A stretch of DNA of 64,000 bases from Spongiibacter taiwanensis (GCF_023702635.1 NZ_CP098455.1:2728001-2792000); one strand, 5' to 3'. Shown: positions 27,077 to 36,042, counted from the first letter of the stretch. Program-made: numbers and translations. The notes: generated from the letters alone by a model not told the origin.

Positions 27077-27143
27077 GCGCCTTTTTCGGCGCCATCAACA
27101 AAAGCTTTGGATTTTAAAACGCAAAAAGGCAGCTAGAGCTGCC
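27077..27143 (-). promoter_or_regulatory. Terminator-like hairpin and ribosome-site hairpin in the argD leader
   Basis: On the minus strand GGCAGC-TCTA-GCTGCC is followed by TTTTT (27123-27143), an intrinsic-terminator shape 59 bases before the argD ATG with no gene upstream on that strand. A second hairpin, GCGCC-GAAAAA-GGCGC (27077-27092), abuts the GGAG ribosome site at 27073-27076. Together they look like a possible attenuation leader. Confidence 0.45.
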
Positions 27144-27258
27144 CTGACGGATAGGCAATAATATAAGGAACGCATTGCAAATTCCAGCGCTGTAGCGCGC
27201 TTTCCAGCGGCCCGTTTGGCGCCGGCAAAAATTCCTCAAGACCCCGCGGAGTCTGACC

Positions 27259-28797
27259 ATGACCGATACCGCCCAGATGACTCTGGACGCTGTGCAACTA
27301 GGGCTATTTGTTAGTCGCCTGGAGGCGGTCTGTGACGAGATGGGGGCGGTGCTACAACGGGCCGCCTTTTCGCCCAATATCAAAGATCGTCTAGACTTCT
27401 CCTGTGCCATTTTTGACGCCAATGGACAGCTGTGTGCCCAGGCGGCCCACATTCCGGTGCATTTGGGCAGCATGGCCTATGCAATGGCCGATATCGTCGG
27501 CGCCTGTGAGTGGCGGCCCGGTGACATGGTGGTGGTCAACGACCCCTATCTGGGCGGCACCCACCTGCCGGATGTGACGGTGATTGCCCCCTGTTTTGAT
27601 GGCGCGGGTCAGTTGTTGGCCTTTGTCGCCAACCGGGCCCACCACGCCGATATTGGCGCGAGCACACCGGGCTCCATGCCGTTGTCCACCCGCCTGGAAG
27701 AAGAGGGGGTGGTGATTGCACCGACCTATTTGGTGCGCAATGGCCAGTTAGATCGGGAGCAATTGGACCGCTGGTTCGGCCCGGGGCAGCATGGTGACTT
27801 CATTGCTCAGGTGAGCGCCAATCGCAGCGGCCTGACCCGGCTCGGTGAGGTGGTTGCGGCACTGCCGGTGGCCTTTGCCGAGGCCGTGGCGCAGTTGCAG
27901 CAGTATGCTGCGCGGCTGGCCCAGGCCCAGTGGGCCAGCCTTCCCCGGGGCACTTTCCGCTTTACCGATTTGATGGATGACGATGGCTTTGGCCATCAGG
28001 ATCTGCCGATCAGCGTCAGTATCACCCTGAGCGACGACGGTATTGTGGCGGATTTCGCCGGCACGGCAGACCAGGTGGAGGGCAATATCAATTGCCCGCT
28101 GTCGGTGGCGGCGGCTGCAGTGTTTTACGTGTTTCGTTGTTTGATGCCTGACGACGTGCCGGTTTGCGCGGGTCTGTTCAGTGCCATTTCCCTTTCTGCC
28201 CCCGAGGGCAGCCTGCTCAATGCCCGCCGGCCGGCGGCGGTCGCGGCGGGCAATGTCGAAACCTCCATGCGCATTACCGATGCCGTGCTCGGCGCACTGG
28301 CCCAAGCAATACCCGAGCGCATCCCCGCGGCCAGTGCGGGGTCGATGAACAATGTGGCCATGGGCGGTGTGGACGGCGCCTGGCATTACTACGAGACCAT
28401 CGCTGGTGGCATGGGTGGACACCAGCGTGGCCGGGGCTTGAGCGGGGTGCAAACCCATATGACCAATACCCTGAACACGCCGGTGGAGAGTCTGGAAATG
28501 CACTACCCGCTGCGTATTCGGCGCTATGGTTTGCGTCGCGGCTCCGGCGGCGAGGGCCGGGGCGCTGGCGGCGAGGGTGTGGTGCGAGAGTTTGAGTTTC
28601 TGGCCGAGGCCCGTTACACCCTGCTCACCGAGCGTCGACGGCGCGGCCCCTGGGGCGCGGCTGGCGGCGCAGCGGGTTTGCCCGGCCACAACACGTTAAA
28701 TGGCCAAACGCTGGGTGGCAAAGTCACCGGTCTGGCCCGGGCGGGGGATGTCCTTACCGTTGAAACCCCCGGCGGGGGCGGCTGGGGCGCCAAGTAG
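27259..28797 (+). CDS. hyuB: Hydantoinase B/oxoprolinase-family protein
   Basis: A 512-residue HyuB-type protein. Landmarks are the N-terminal FVSRLEAVCDEMGAVLQRAAFSPNIKDRLDFSC, HLGSMAYAM, VVNDPYLGGTHLPDVTVIAP, ANRAHHADIGASTPGSMP and the C-terminal TPGGGGWGAK. HyuB is normally the partner of HyuA in ATP-dependent opening of 5-membered lactam or hydantoin rings, or of acetone/acetophenone carboxylases. No hyuA is present anywhere in the window, so the partner is elsewhere or the protein has another role. It sits between argD (divergent) and grxD. Confidence 0.88.
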   Translation: MTDTAQMTLDAVQLGLFVSRLEAVCDEMGAVLQRAAFSPNIKDRLDFSCAIFDANGQLCAQAAHIPVHLGSMAYAMADIVGACEWRPGDMVVVNDPYLGGTHLPDVTVIAPCFDGAGQLLAFVANRAHHADIGASTPGSMPLSTRLEEEGVVIAPTYLVRNGQLDREQLDRWFGPGQHGDFIAQVSANRSGLTRLGEVVAALPVAFAEAVAQLQQYAARLAQAQWASLPRGTFRFTDLMDDDGFGHQDLPISVSITLSDDGIVADFAGTADQVEGNINCPLSVAAAAVFYVFRCLMPDDVPVCAGLFSAISLSAPEGSLLNARRPAAVAAGNVETSMRITDAVLGALAQAIPERIPAASAGSMNNVAMGGVDGAWHYYETIAGGMGGHQRGRGLSGVQTHMTNTLNTPVESLEMHYPLRIRRYGLRRGSGGEGRGAGGEGVVREFEFLAEARYTLLTERRRRGPWGAAGGAAGLPGHNTLNGQTLGGKVTGLARAGDVLTVETPGGGGWGAK

Positions 28798-28942
28798 CGC
28801 AGCAATTGTGCCGGGCGGCCTCATTACATTTACCGTCGAACAAGGTAAAATGCCCGCTTGAGAGCGCTATGGCGAGGCCGCAACGGCCCGCGACCCAATG
28901 TTGGGTGGCGCAGAATTTACGGTTTTCCCAAGGCAGGTTTCA

Positions 28943-29272
28943 ATGGACACTCTCGAGGCAATCAAGCAGCAAATCGAAAGCAACCCGATCATTCTGTACA
29001 TGAAAGGGTCGCCCAATCAGCCCCAGTGCGGTTTCTCCGCCAAGGCCTCACAGGCGCTAATGGGTTGTGGCGAGCGCTTTGCGTTTGTGGATGTGTTGTC
29101 TAACCCTGACATTCGCGCCAAGCTGCCCGAGTTTGGCAACTGGCCCACCTTCCCCCAATTGTGGGTGGCTGGCGAGCTGGTGGGTGGCTGCGACATCATC
29201 TGTGAAATGCACGAAAGCGGCGAACTGCAAACGCTGATCAAAGAAACTGCGGCGGCGCAAAGTCAGGAATAA
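28943..29272 (+). CDS. grxD: Monothiol glutaredoxin 4 (Grx4)
   Basis: A 109-residue CGFS-type glutaredoxin, which carries or transfers [2Fe-2S] clusters with BolA and glutathione. Conserved elements are MKGSPNQPQCGFS (active-site Cys about 31), WPTFPQLWV and GELVGGCDI, which bind glutathione. The ATG at 28943 starts the standard MDTLEAIKQQI; the upstream frame to 28898 is not conserved. It is followed by a strong terminator. Confidence 0.95.
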   Translation: MDTLEAIKQQIESNPIILYMKGSPNQPQCGFSAKASQALMGCGERFAFVDVLSNPDIRAKLPEFGNWPTFPQLWVAGELVGGCDIICEMHESGELQTLIKETAAAQSQE

Positions 29273-29310
29273 ATCCGTTGCCGGTGAGCGGCGATAGGTC
29301 ATTTCCGAGA

Positions 29311-29335
29311 ACCCGGCTATGCGCCGGGTTTTTTT
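29311..29335 (+). terminator. Intrinsic terminator after grxD
   Basis: ACCCGGC-TATGC-GCCGGGT forms a 7-bp stem followed by seven T residues, 38 bases after the grxD stop. It overlaps the first bases beyond the convergent desaturase stop codon. Confidence 0.88.
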
Positions 29336-30275
29336 ATGCCGCCGAATTGATACTCACTGGTGTCACGGGAGCAGGTGTCACCGGAGAGCGGCGGTCTTCA
29401 TTGATCTGGGCGGGTTCGCTCAAGCCGAAGGTGAGCGGCCGGGGTTTACCCGCTGACCGCCAGCTGCCCAGCAGGCGATCCCAGACCGCCAGGCAGGTGC
29501 CAAAATTGATGTCGCGGTGCTCCGGGCTGGCCGAATGATGTAGCTGGTGCTGGGCCGGGCTGATAAAGGCTTTTTCTGCCCGGCCAAAGGAGAGAAATAT
29601 GGGCGAGTGACGCAGGTTGGCGCCCAGGGCATTGAACAGAAAGCCGAGGCAATCCACCCCGAGAATATCGATGCCCGATACCTTGCCTTTAAAGAAGTAA
29701 AGAAAGGTTCCGCTGACCACACTGAACACCACCAGGCCCCGCAGGGTATACAGGGTCATTTCGAGGGGGTGGACCCGAAACAGCGTGATGGGTGTGAGGG
29801 TGGTGGCGCTGTGGTGGGTGCGATGCAGTCGCCACAACACGGGAACCCGGTGCATGGCCATGTGTAGGGCAAAGCGGCTGAAGTCTTCGACCACGAAGAA
29901 GATCAGGGTATAGGCAATGGCAATGCCCGCCAGCGATAGCGGTAGCGAGGGTGCATCGCCAAAGTACGCCTGCAACCAGCTGCCCACGGCGATCGTGCCG
30001 GCAAGGTGGCTGCCAAGCAGCGGGACCAGCAACAGCCCTTTGAGCAGGGTGTTACCCACCAGCAGCGCGTAATCGGTGCCGGTGGAACGATTGAACCAGT
30101 AGCGCCAGTTGAACAAGGCGCGGCACTGGCTTGTCGGGCTGAACCGGCGCTGCTGCAGACTGACCGTGATCGATGCCATCACCAGCGCCGACAAGATGAA
30201 CAGCCAAAACAGCCGCCGCCCCGGGTCTGTCGGGATCAACAGGGGTGAGGTCAGGGCAGTCAGCAGGCTTTCCAA
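29334..30275 (-). CDS. Sterol desaturase/fatty acid hydroxylase family protein
   Basis: A 313-residue multi-pass membrane di-iron enzyme. The His clusters that bind iron are visible: HMAMH (HxxxH) near residue 135, HRTHH (HxxHH) near 148 and HQLHH (HxxHH) near 243, followed by HRDINFGTCLAVWDRLLGSW, a typical C-terminal block of this superfamily. The substrate, a lipid chain or sterol-like compound, cannot be read from the sequence. It ends convergently with grxD and begins 15 bases downstream of the TonB receptor gene on the same strand, so it may be cotranscribed with the iron locus. Confidence 0.85.
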   Translation of the reverse strand: MESLLTALTSPLLIPTDPGRRLFWLFILSALVMASITVSLQQRRFSPTSQCRALFNWRYWFNRSTGTDYALLVGNTLLKGLLLVPLLGSHLAGTIAVGSWLQAYFGDAPSLPLSLAGIAIAYTLIFFVVEDFSRFALHMAMHRVPVLWRLHRTHHSATTLTPITLFRVHPLEMTLYTLRGLVVFSVVSGTFLYFFKGKVSGIDILGVDCLGFLFNALGANLRHSPIFLSFGRAEKAFISPAQHQLHHSASPEHRDINFGTCLAVWDRLLGSWRSAGKPRPLTFGLSEPAQINEDRRSPVTPAPVTPVSINSAA

Positions 30276-30289
30276 TGTTCGTCCCGACG

Positions 30290-32455
30290 TTAGAAGGCGT
30301 ACTTCACGCGCAGACGCAGCGTGCGGGGCTTGTTAGGCCGCGCGCCGAAGGGGCGAAGTGACACCACGGCTTCTTCGTCCAGCAGGTTGTCGACGCTCAG
30401 CTGGAGCGTCCAGTTCTGATCGACAAACCAGGAGGCGGACGCGTCGACGGTGGTGTAAGCGTCGGTATGGGTGACCTGGCCGATGGGTTCGCTACCCGCC
30501 ACATCGCGCATCTCGCTTTGGTAGCTGAACGCGACATAGGCCTCCCAGCGGGTTGCCTTGGCGCCCAGCTGCAGTCGGGCGATCTGCTCGGGGATGTAGG
30601 GCAGCTCGTCGCCAGCTTCGACTTCGCCCCACTGGGAAAAGCTGCTGCTGAAGTCGCTCTGGAATGCGGTTTCGGTGTAGGTGTACGACAGCATTACTTC
30701 GCCGGTGAGGGCATCGCTAAGCTGATGTGACCATTGCCCCAGAACCTCAACCCCGGCGATTTCTGCCTCGCCGCCGTTAAACTCCTCGCCGGCGTTACAG
30801 TTGGTGTCGCTGGCCCGGCAGCGGCCAAGCAGGTTCTCGTAGTCGCTGAAAAAGCCGATGGCTTCCAGGCTGAGGTTTTGATTCTGGTAACGCAGGCCGT
30901 ACTCGTAGTTGGTGCTCAGCTCCGGATCAACACCACTGCTGGCTGAGGGCGACGCCGGGGAGAAGCCCCGGTTGACGCCGGCCAGCAAGCCGAGATTTTC
31001 AGTGTATTGCCAATACAGCGAAACGCCGGGCAGGGTTTCGGATTGGGACTTGCTGTTACTGGTGCCCGCGAGGTCGTCGTCGGCATCGCCGTCGATTTCT
31101 TCGTGGCGCAGCCCCACCGTCAGTTTGAAATCACGCCAGGACAGGGTGTCGCTAACATACAGGGCAATGGCGTCAGCACTGGCTTCATTAAGCTCTTTGT
31201 CGCCGCGCTGTTGGCCATCGTTGATCATGGCGCCATCGGTCATCAGGTAACCGCGAATGCTGTGATCCCGCTCCACGTAGTCGCTGTGAATTCGCAGGCC
31301 CACATCGAGATTGTGGTCGATGTCGCCCTGACTAAACTGCATTTTCATTGCGGTTTGTGCGCCGTAAGAGCCGTATTGCCGGTCGTTGTTGGTCACGTCC
31401 AGCATGTCGGCATCACTGCCGTTACTGTTGATTTCGCCGCGCAGGATGCCCAGTTCACGGGTGAAAATGTCGGGGTTGGCGAACACATCGCGGATGGCGA
31501 CGCCGTCGATAAATCCGTCGAGCTTGTTCCAGCTGCGGTCAAACTGGTGCCAATAAACAGCGCTGCTCACACTGATGCTGTCGTTGAGATCGAAACTGTG
31601 GCCCAGATGGAGTTGGCTGTGTTCTGACGTGAAGTGGTCAAGTTGGCTGGCGCGATAGCGACGGTAGGGGTCGTCGTCAAAGTCAGCCTCGGTGAGACCG
31701 AGGTAGGTCTCATCGGCGTCCTCATCGGCGTAACCCAACTTCAGGGTAAAGGCGTGATTTTTTTCGCTGCCGCCCTGGGGTTTCCAGCTCAGTTTGACGT
31801 TGATGTCATTGCGTTCAAAGCCCGTGTCGCCACCGCCGTCCAGCTCCTTGAAGCCATCACCGCTGAAACGCAGCAGGTCGATGGCGTAGCCAAACTCGCC
31901 GACGGTCTCGCTGCTGAAAAACTGGGCTTTCTGGTAGTTGTCGGTGCCGTAGCTTAGGTCGATTTCACTTTCCCGCTCCTCGCTGATGGGGCGGCTGGCA
32001 AAGTTAATAGCGCCCCCCACCGTGTGTGGGCCGTGCACGATGGCTGCCGGGCCTTTCACCACCTCAACGGCGCTCATGCGGCTGATGTTGGGAATGTAGT
32101 AGGCCGCGGGTGCGGCATAGGGCGCCGGGGTAATGAGGATGCCGTCTTCCATGATGGTGATTTTCTGGCTGCGCTCGGAGGTGGCGCCGCGAATGCCGAT
32201 ATTGGGGCGGAGTCCGTAGCCGTCTTCCTCGCGGATATAGACGCCGGGCAGGGTCGACATCACTTGGTTCAGATCGGAAAAATCGAACTGATCCAGCATG
32301 GTTTCGTCGATCAACTGGGCGGAGCCACCCAGGCTCAATATGGCGTCTTTACCGCCCGTCACCAGCACCTCTTCGGGCTGCTTGTCGGATTGGGCCAGCG
32401 CAGCGGTGGAGGATAGCAGCGCGCCAAAAATCAGGGGGTTGCGTAGCAAGTTCAT
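30290..32455 (-). CDS. TonB-dependent outer-membrane receptor (FecA-like)
   Basis: A 721-residue receptor. It has a signal peptide (MNLLRNPLIFGALLSSTAALA), a TonB-box-like EEVLVTG just after, a plug domain (about 40-150) with NIGIRGATSERSQKITIMEDG and VEVVKGPAAIVHGPHTVGGAINF, and a 22-strand barrel ending in the C-terminal aromatic LRLRVKYAF. It would import a siderophore or metal complex across the outer membrane with TonB energy. It follows the imelysin gene by 19 bases on the same strand. Upstream in-frame ATGs exist (32530) but only the ATG at 32455 opens a signal peptide. Confidence 0.9.
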   Translation of the reverse strand: MNLLRNPLIFGALLSSTAALAQSDKQPEEVLVTGGKDAILSLGGSAQLIDETMLDQFDFSDLNQVMSTLPGVYIREEDGYGLRPNIGIRGATSERSQKITIMEDGILITPAPYAAPAAYYIPNISRMSAVEVVKGPAAIVHGPHTVGGAINFASRPISEERESEIDLSYGTDNYQKAQFFSSETVGEFGYAIDLLRFSGDGFKELDGGGDTGFERNDINVKLSWKPQGGSEKNHAFTLKLGYADEDADETYLGLTEADFDDDPYRRYRASQLDHFTSEHSQLHLGHSFDLNDSISVSSAVYWHQFDRSWNKLDGFIDGVAIRDVFANPDIFTRELGILRGEINSNGSDADMLDVTNNDRQYGSYGAQTAMKMQFSQGDIDHNLDVGLRIHSDYVERDHSIRGYLMTDGAMINDGQQRGDKELNEASADAIALYVSDTLSWRDFKLTVGLRHEEIDGDADDDLAGTSNSKSQSETLPGVSLYWQYTENLGLLAGVNRGFSPASPSASSGVDPELSTNYEYGLRYQNQNLSLEAIGFFSDYENLLGRCRASDTNCNAGEEFNGGEAEIAGVEVLGQWSHQLSDALTGEVMLSYTYTETAFQSDFSSSFSQWGEVEAGDELPYIPEQIARLQLGAKATRWEAYVAFSYQSEMRDVAGSEPIGQVTHTDAYTTVDASASWFVDQNWTLQLSVDNLLDEEAVVSLRPFGARPNKPRTLRLRVKYAF

Positions 32456-32474
32456 CGTGCGGTCATTCCTGGAA

Positions 32475-33713
32475 TTAGTCATTGTCCGATTGAGCGCGGT
32501 CCGGCAGGTCAACATCCACTGCGGCAACAAAGCCCACTTTCAGGGTATCGGTCACCCGGCGAATGTAGCCGAACAGGTTGCAGGCGGGGCGGCTGCGCTC
32601 GCCGTCGGGCGTGTTAGCCGCGTCGACGCAGGCCTGGGCATCTTCTTCATTGGCGATGCCCTCTACCTGTTGGCGCAAGCTCAGGGTCATTGTGTCGATT
32701 TCTTCGATTGCCGCGTTGCTGTTTTCCCGCATCAACTCGGTCACTTCGGGTACGCCGGCCTGGGCGATGATGTCATCAAACCCCAGGCCATTGCCGCCCT
32801 CGAGCAGGCGCAAAAAGGATTGCACGTTGATGCTGATGTTGTTGAGGCTGTACTGGGCGAAGGGGGACTCGATCACCTCGGGGCAGCTCACCTGGCTGCA
32901 GGCGGCGCTAATACCCAAGGGAATACCGAGCTTGGCATCTTTGGTATCGGTATCGAGAAAGAACAGGGCGTCAGACAGGGCTTTCAGATTGGTGTCCAGT
33001 GCCGCCGGGTTCAAAAACTGGGAGCGATAGTTGTCGGCATCAATTTGCCAGGCACCCACCACGCGCTGTGCGGCCTGGTCAATATCGGTGGCTAACTTCT
33101 CTGCGTAGGCGCAGCGTAACTGTTTGCGCTCCTGCTCAGGGCGTTCGTTCCAGTCGGCGGTTTCGGTAATTTGGCTGGGGCAAGTGTGGGCCAGCGAATC
33201 ATTGAACAGCAGGTATTCCACCGCGCCCAGGCCACGCTGATTGGCGGAGCGGCCGCTGAGGCTGAAGCTGGGGTTGGTGTCGGCCAGGACCACCGCCTGG
33301 TCCACACCGCAGGTGCTCAATGTCGTGCCCCGGGTGAAGGCGGAAATACGATTGCGCAGGGCGTTGTTATTGGCCTGGATCGGGCCGAGCTCATGGAGTG
33401 TGGTGGCTTGCCAGGCGTCCATGGTGCTTTTCCAGGCTTGCTGCGCTGATGCCCGAGCATCCGCTTCGCCGGCGCTGCCGATGGCATCACAGTAGAGCCC
33501 AAGTGGGCCTTGCGCGGCCGCGAGGGTGGCGGTGTCGTTGGCCAGGGTTTCGTAGTTGGGCACGATGATGTTGTCGGCGTAGTTGGCCAGCATGCCAACA
33601 AAGTCAAAATTCTCGGCATTGACAGCATCGCCGCTGCCGCCACCACCATTATTGACACAGGCCGTCAGGGGAAGGGTTGCCGCTAAAATCAGGCTGAAAG
33701 CGAAGGATTTCAT
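32475..33713 (-). CDS. Imelysin (M75)-family lipoprotein, putative iron-regulated periplasmic protein
   Basis: A 412-residue lipoprotein (LPLTAC, Cys19) of the imelysin/M75 family, related to EfeO and IrpA. The fold begins MLANYADNIIVPNYETL (about 44-60), contains the GxHxxE-like region DAWQATTLHELGPIQANN, and continues with RGLGAVEYLLFND and SFLRLLEGGNGLGFDD. Family members lie in iron-uptake loci and bind or pass iron in the periplasm; peptidase activity is doubtful. It lies between the DUF4856 lipoprotein gene and the TonB receptor gene. Confidence 0.88.
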   Translation of the reverse strand: MKSFAFSLILAATLPLTACVNNGGGGSGDAVNAENFDFVGMLANYADNIIVPNYETLANDTATLAAAQGPLGLYCDAIGSAGEADARASAQQAWKSTMDAWQATTLHELGPIQANNNALRNRISAFTRGTTLSTCGVDQAVVLADTNPSFSLSGRSANQRGLGAVEYLLFNDSLAHTCPSQITETADWNERPEQERKQLRCAYAEKLATDIDQAAQRVVGAWQIDADNYRSQFLNPAALDTNLKALSDALFFLDTDTKDAKLGIPLGISAACSQVSCPEVIESPFAQYSLNNISINVQSFLRLLEGGNGLGFDDIIAQAGVPEVTELMRENSNAAIEEIDTMTLSLRQQVEGIANEEDAQACVDAANTPDGERSRPACNLFGYIRRVTDTLKVGFVAAVDVDLPDRAQSDND

Positions 33714-33734
33714 GCGCTCATCTCTGTTGTACGT

Positions 33735-33760
33735 AAAAAAAGGCGCTGTGCGCGCCTTTT
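33735..33760 (-). terminator. Intrinsic terminator between DUF4856 and imelysin genes
   Basis: On the minus strand AAAAGGCGC-GCACA-GCGCCTTTT forms a 9-bp stem that runs into seven T residues. It lies 34 bases after the DUF4856 stop and 22 before the imelysin start, so it would lower expression of the downstream genes. Confidence 0.8.
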
Positions 33761-33793
33761 ATTGGGTAACGAGGGTTTCGTTGGTGCTGCAGT

Positions 33794-35284
33794 TTACCAG
33801 TTTGCGACATCCTGGCTATCAAAGCCGTAGGCGGTCTGCAGGGTGGCGCGGATCTCCAGCAGGTCGGCAATGTAGGCGTCGATGGCGGCCTGGGCAGTAC
33901 CGCTGGGCGCAACACCCGCTTGGGAGCCGTCAGCCAGTACTGGCGCAACACCCATGGTGTCGAGCAGTTCTTTCAGGTCAGACAGGTCGATGCCGTCGAC
34001 ACTGCCATCCCGGAAGGGCGAGTTGGGGCTGAACTGCAGGCCCAGTGCGAAGCCTTTCATTTCGCCCCAGTGCTTGGCCAAATCCAGGAAGTTGGCGACG
34101 TCGGCGAACTCACCGTTGTTGAACTTAGCCATATCGGCGCGAACGTCGTTGATGTAATGCACCACCGTGGCGGCGATACATTTTTCCCAGGTTTTGGCGG
34201 CAGTTTCGATGTAGCCATTCAGCTCTTCGAGTTCAGCCGCGCTCAAACCGCCATTGGCAGAGGCCTGGTTAATCAGGAAACGACCGGCAACGAAGGCATC
34301 AAAAGCTTCTTTGGTGAAGTTGGTGCCAGTGGTGCTGCCCGCGTCGCGCTTGGCGCAGTTGGTGGAATTGGCAAAGTTAACCTCACTGCGCAGATCGATG
34401 CTGCCGTCACCGTCGCTGTCTTTGTAGAACTCGGTACCCGCGATCTCGGCATCGGTGTAGCTGTTGTAGTCGCGGGCGGCACCGAAGTAACCAAAGGCTT
34501 CATCCCACTTGTGCTCAGCGAAGGTATAGGGGGCCTCGCCATCCTGCTCGTGGTTGGCGTCATCGCTGAAGTCGGTTTGCAGGTAGTCGTTGGTGCCCTG
34601 GGAAAAGGTGACCGCGCCGAGCAGGAATTTCTGAATGAGCTGGCGGTAGTCACGGCCAAAGGCATCAACGGTGACGGTGCCAATGTTGGCAGAAACCGCC
34701 CCGGCAGTGGTGATGCTGGGATCATTGCCATCAACCGCTTCGGCGGCAACGCGCTCGATAAACAGGTCGACCAGGTCGATCGGCCGTGACGGCGAAGACA
34801 GCTCTGCCCAACCAAAGAATTCACCGCCAATCAACATGTTGGCCTCACCGCCGCCAGTGCTGTTGCCGCCAGCGATTTTGTCGGACAGATTTTTGCCCGT
34901 GGAGATATCACCGTAGGTTGGGCCGGGGATGAGTGTTTCGCCGTCGAGGCTGTATTCATAATTCACGCTGTCAACGTCGCCGCTGACGTAGAAGCTCAGG
35001 TCTGCTTCGATGTCGCTCGCCGAACCGCCTGGATTTTCGCTGAGGCTAACCAGCTTTGCGACCAGGTCTTCAATCAAAATCTGGCGTGCAGTTTGGCCAG
35101 TGTAGCTGACGGCACTTTCACCAGCGGTGATCTTGCTTTCAAAGGTGTAGGTGCTGGGCGCAGTGGGTGTGCCGTTATCGTCGTCGTCGCTGCTACCGCC
35201 GCCGCCACCGCCACCGCAGGCGGAAAGTAACAGGATGAGAGCTGGCAGGGTGGCTTTCTTGAAGAAGTCGGTGGCGTTATGCAT
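33794..35284 (-). CDS. DUF4856 domain lipoprotein of an iron-uptake locus
   Basis: A 496-residue lipoprotein with the lipobox LLLSAC (Cys23), a Gly-Ser-Asp linker and a DUF4856 domain (about 45-490). A YTFESKITAGESAVSYTGQTAR start and a DSDGDGSIDLRSEV segment (a possible calcium site) are visible. Family members accompany imelysin and TonB receptors in iron-related loci, sometimes in place of or beside EfeO-like proteins, but their biochemical role is unknown. It is the promoter-proximal gene and has a Fur-box-like site about 105 bases upstream. Confidence 0.82.
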   Translation of the reverse strand: MHNATDFFKKATLPALILLLSACGGGGGGGSSDDDDNGTPTAPSTYTFESKITAGESAVSYTGQTARQILIEDLVAKLVSLSENPGGSASDIEADLSFYVSGDVDSVNYEYSLDGETLIPGPTYGDISTGKNLSDKIAGGNSTGGGEANMLIGGEFFGWAELSSPSRPIDLVDLFIERVAAEAVDGNDPSITTAGAVSANIGTVTVDAFGRDYRQLIQKFLLGAVTFSQGTNDYLQTDFSDDANHEQDGEAPYTFAEHKWDEAFGYFGAARDYNSYTDAEIAGTEFYKDSDGDGSIDLRSEVNFANSTNCAKRDAGSTTGTNFTKEAFDAFVAGRFLINQASANGGLSAAELEELNGYIETAAKTWEKCIAATVVHYINDVRADMAKFNNGEFADVANFLDLAKHWGEMKGFALGLQFSPNSPFRDGSVDGIDLSDLKELLDTMGVAPVLADGSQAGVAPSGTAQAAIDAYIADLLEIRATLQTAYGFDSQDVANW

Positions 35285-35387
35285 TGCTGATCCTTGTATA
35301 AGCTAAATGGCTTTTTAAACTGGGTAGATTTGGCGCTGCGTAGAAATTGGTAAGACTGCTTTAGAGTCGGTGCTGAAGTTAAACAAA

Positions 35388-35406
35388 AATAAGAATGGTT
35401 AGCAAT
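35388..35406 (-). promoter_or_regulatory. Fur-box-like site upstream of the DUF4856-imelysin-receptor genes
   Basis: AATAAGAATGGTTAGCAAT matches the 9-1-9 Fur pattern AATGAGAAT-N-ATTCTCATT at 14 of 18 defined positions. The location and the nature of the operon (iron uptake) agree with Fur control. Confidence 0.5.
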
Positions 35407-35513
35407 ACCGTTCGCGCCGTTTGGCTGCGATATTGGTGGCCGGCACCATTCGGGTCAATGCAATGGCCTGGCGACCGGGCTAGTCTGGCGGTTTCCAGTG
35501 ATGAGGTCATGCT

Positions 35514-35984
35514 ATGAATCCCACCCTAAAAATGTGGCAACGCCTGAGTCGTTATCCCGGCGGCAAGCGCCTGTTCTCCCGGGCTATTTGTGTCAAAGCG
35601 CCGTATTTTGGCTCGATCAAACCCTTGATGACGGTGCTTGAGACGGGGAAGGCGGTGGCGGAAATCAAAGATCGCCGGGCGGTGCATAATCACATTGGGT
35701 CGGTGCATGCCATTGCGCTGTGCAATCTGGCCGAGTTCTGTGCAGGGGTGGTCAGTGAAGCCTCAATGCCGCCGGGAATGCGCTGGATTCCGGCCGGGAT
35801 GACGGTGCGCTATCTGGCGCGGGCGGAGGGCAAGATGGTAGCCGAAGCGACCATGCGCGAAATCATTGTTGGCGAAAAGGGCGCGGTGCCAGTGATGGTG
35901 GAGGTGAAGGATCAGGCGGGGTTGGTGGTGTTTGACGCATGCATCGAGATGCATATTTCGCCCAAGCCGGCGCCAAAAAAATAG
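35514..35984 (+). CDS. DUF4442 hotdog-fold thioesterase-like protein
   Basis: A 156-residue protein of the DUF4442 family, with the hotdog fold seen in acyl-CoA thioesterases. Visible features are ICVKAPYFGSIKPLM (about 22-36), the conserved HNHIGSVHAIALCNLAEFCAG (about 58-78; NHIGSVHA is the usual active-site region) and a C-terminal strand block ending in a basic tail. The substrate is unknown. It is divergent from the iron locus, 229 bases away, and convergent with bacterioferritin. Confidence 0.82.
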   Translation: MNPTLKMWQRLSRYPGGKRLFSRAICVKAPYFGSIKPLMTVLETGKAVAEIKDRRAVHNHIGSVHAIALCNLAEFCAGVVSEASMPPGMRWIPAGMTVRYLARAEGKMVAEATMREIIVGEKGAVPVMVEVKDQAGLVVFDACIEMHISPKPAPKK

Positions 35985-35987
35985 AGC

Positions 35988-36006
35988 AGGGCGGCTCAGC
36001 CGCCCT
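35988..36006. terminator. Hairpin between convergent DUF4442 and bfr genes
   Basis: AGGGCGGC-TCA-GCCGCCCT is a perfect 8-bp stem four bases after the DUF4442 stop codon. No T-run follows on the plus strand, so termination efficiency is uncertain. Confidence 0.5.
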
Positions 36007-36042
36007 CAGGTTCAGTGCGCCAGAGACTGAGAAATCAGGCGC

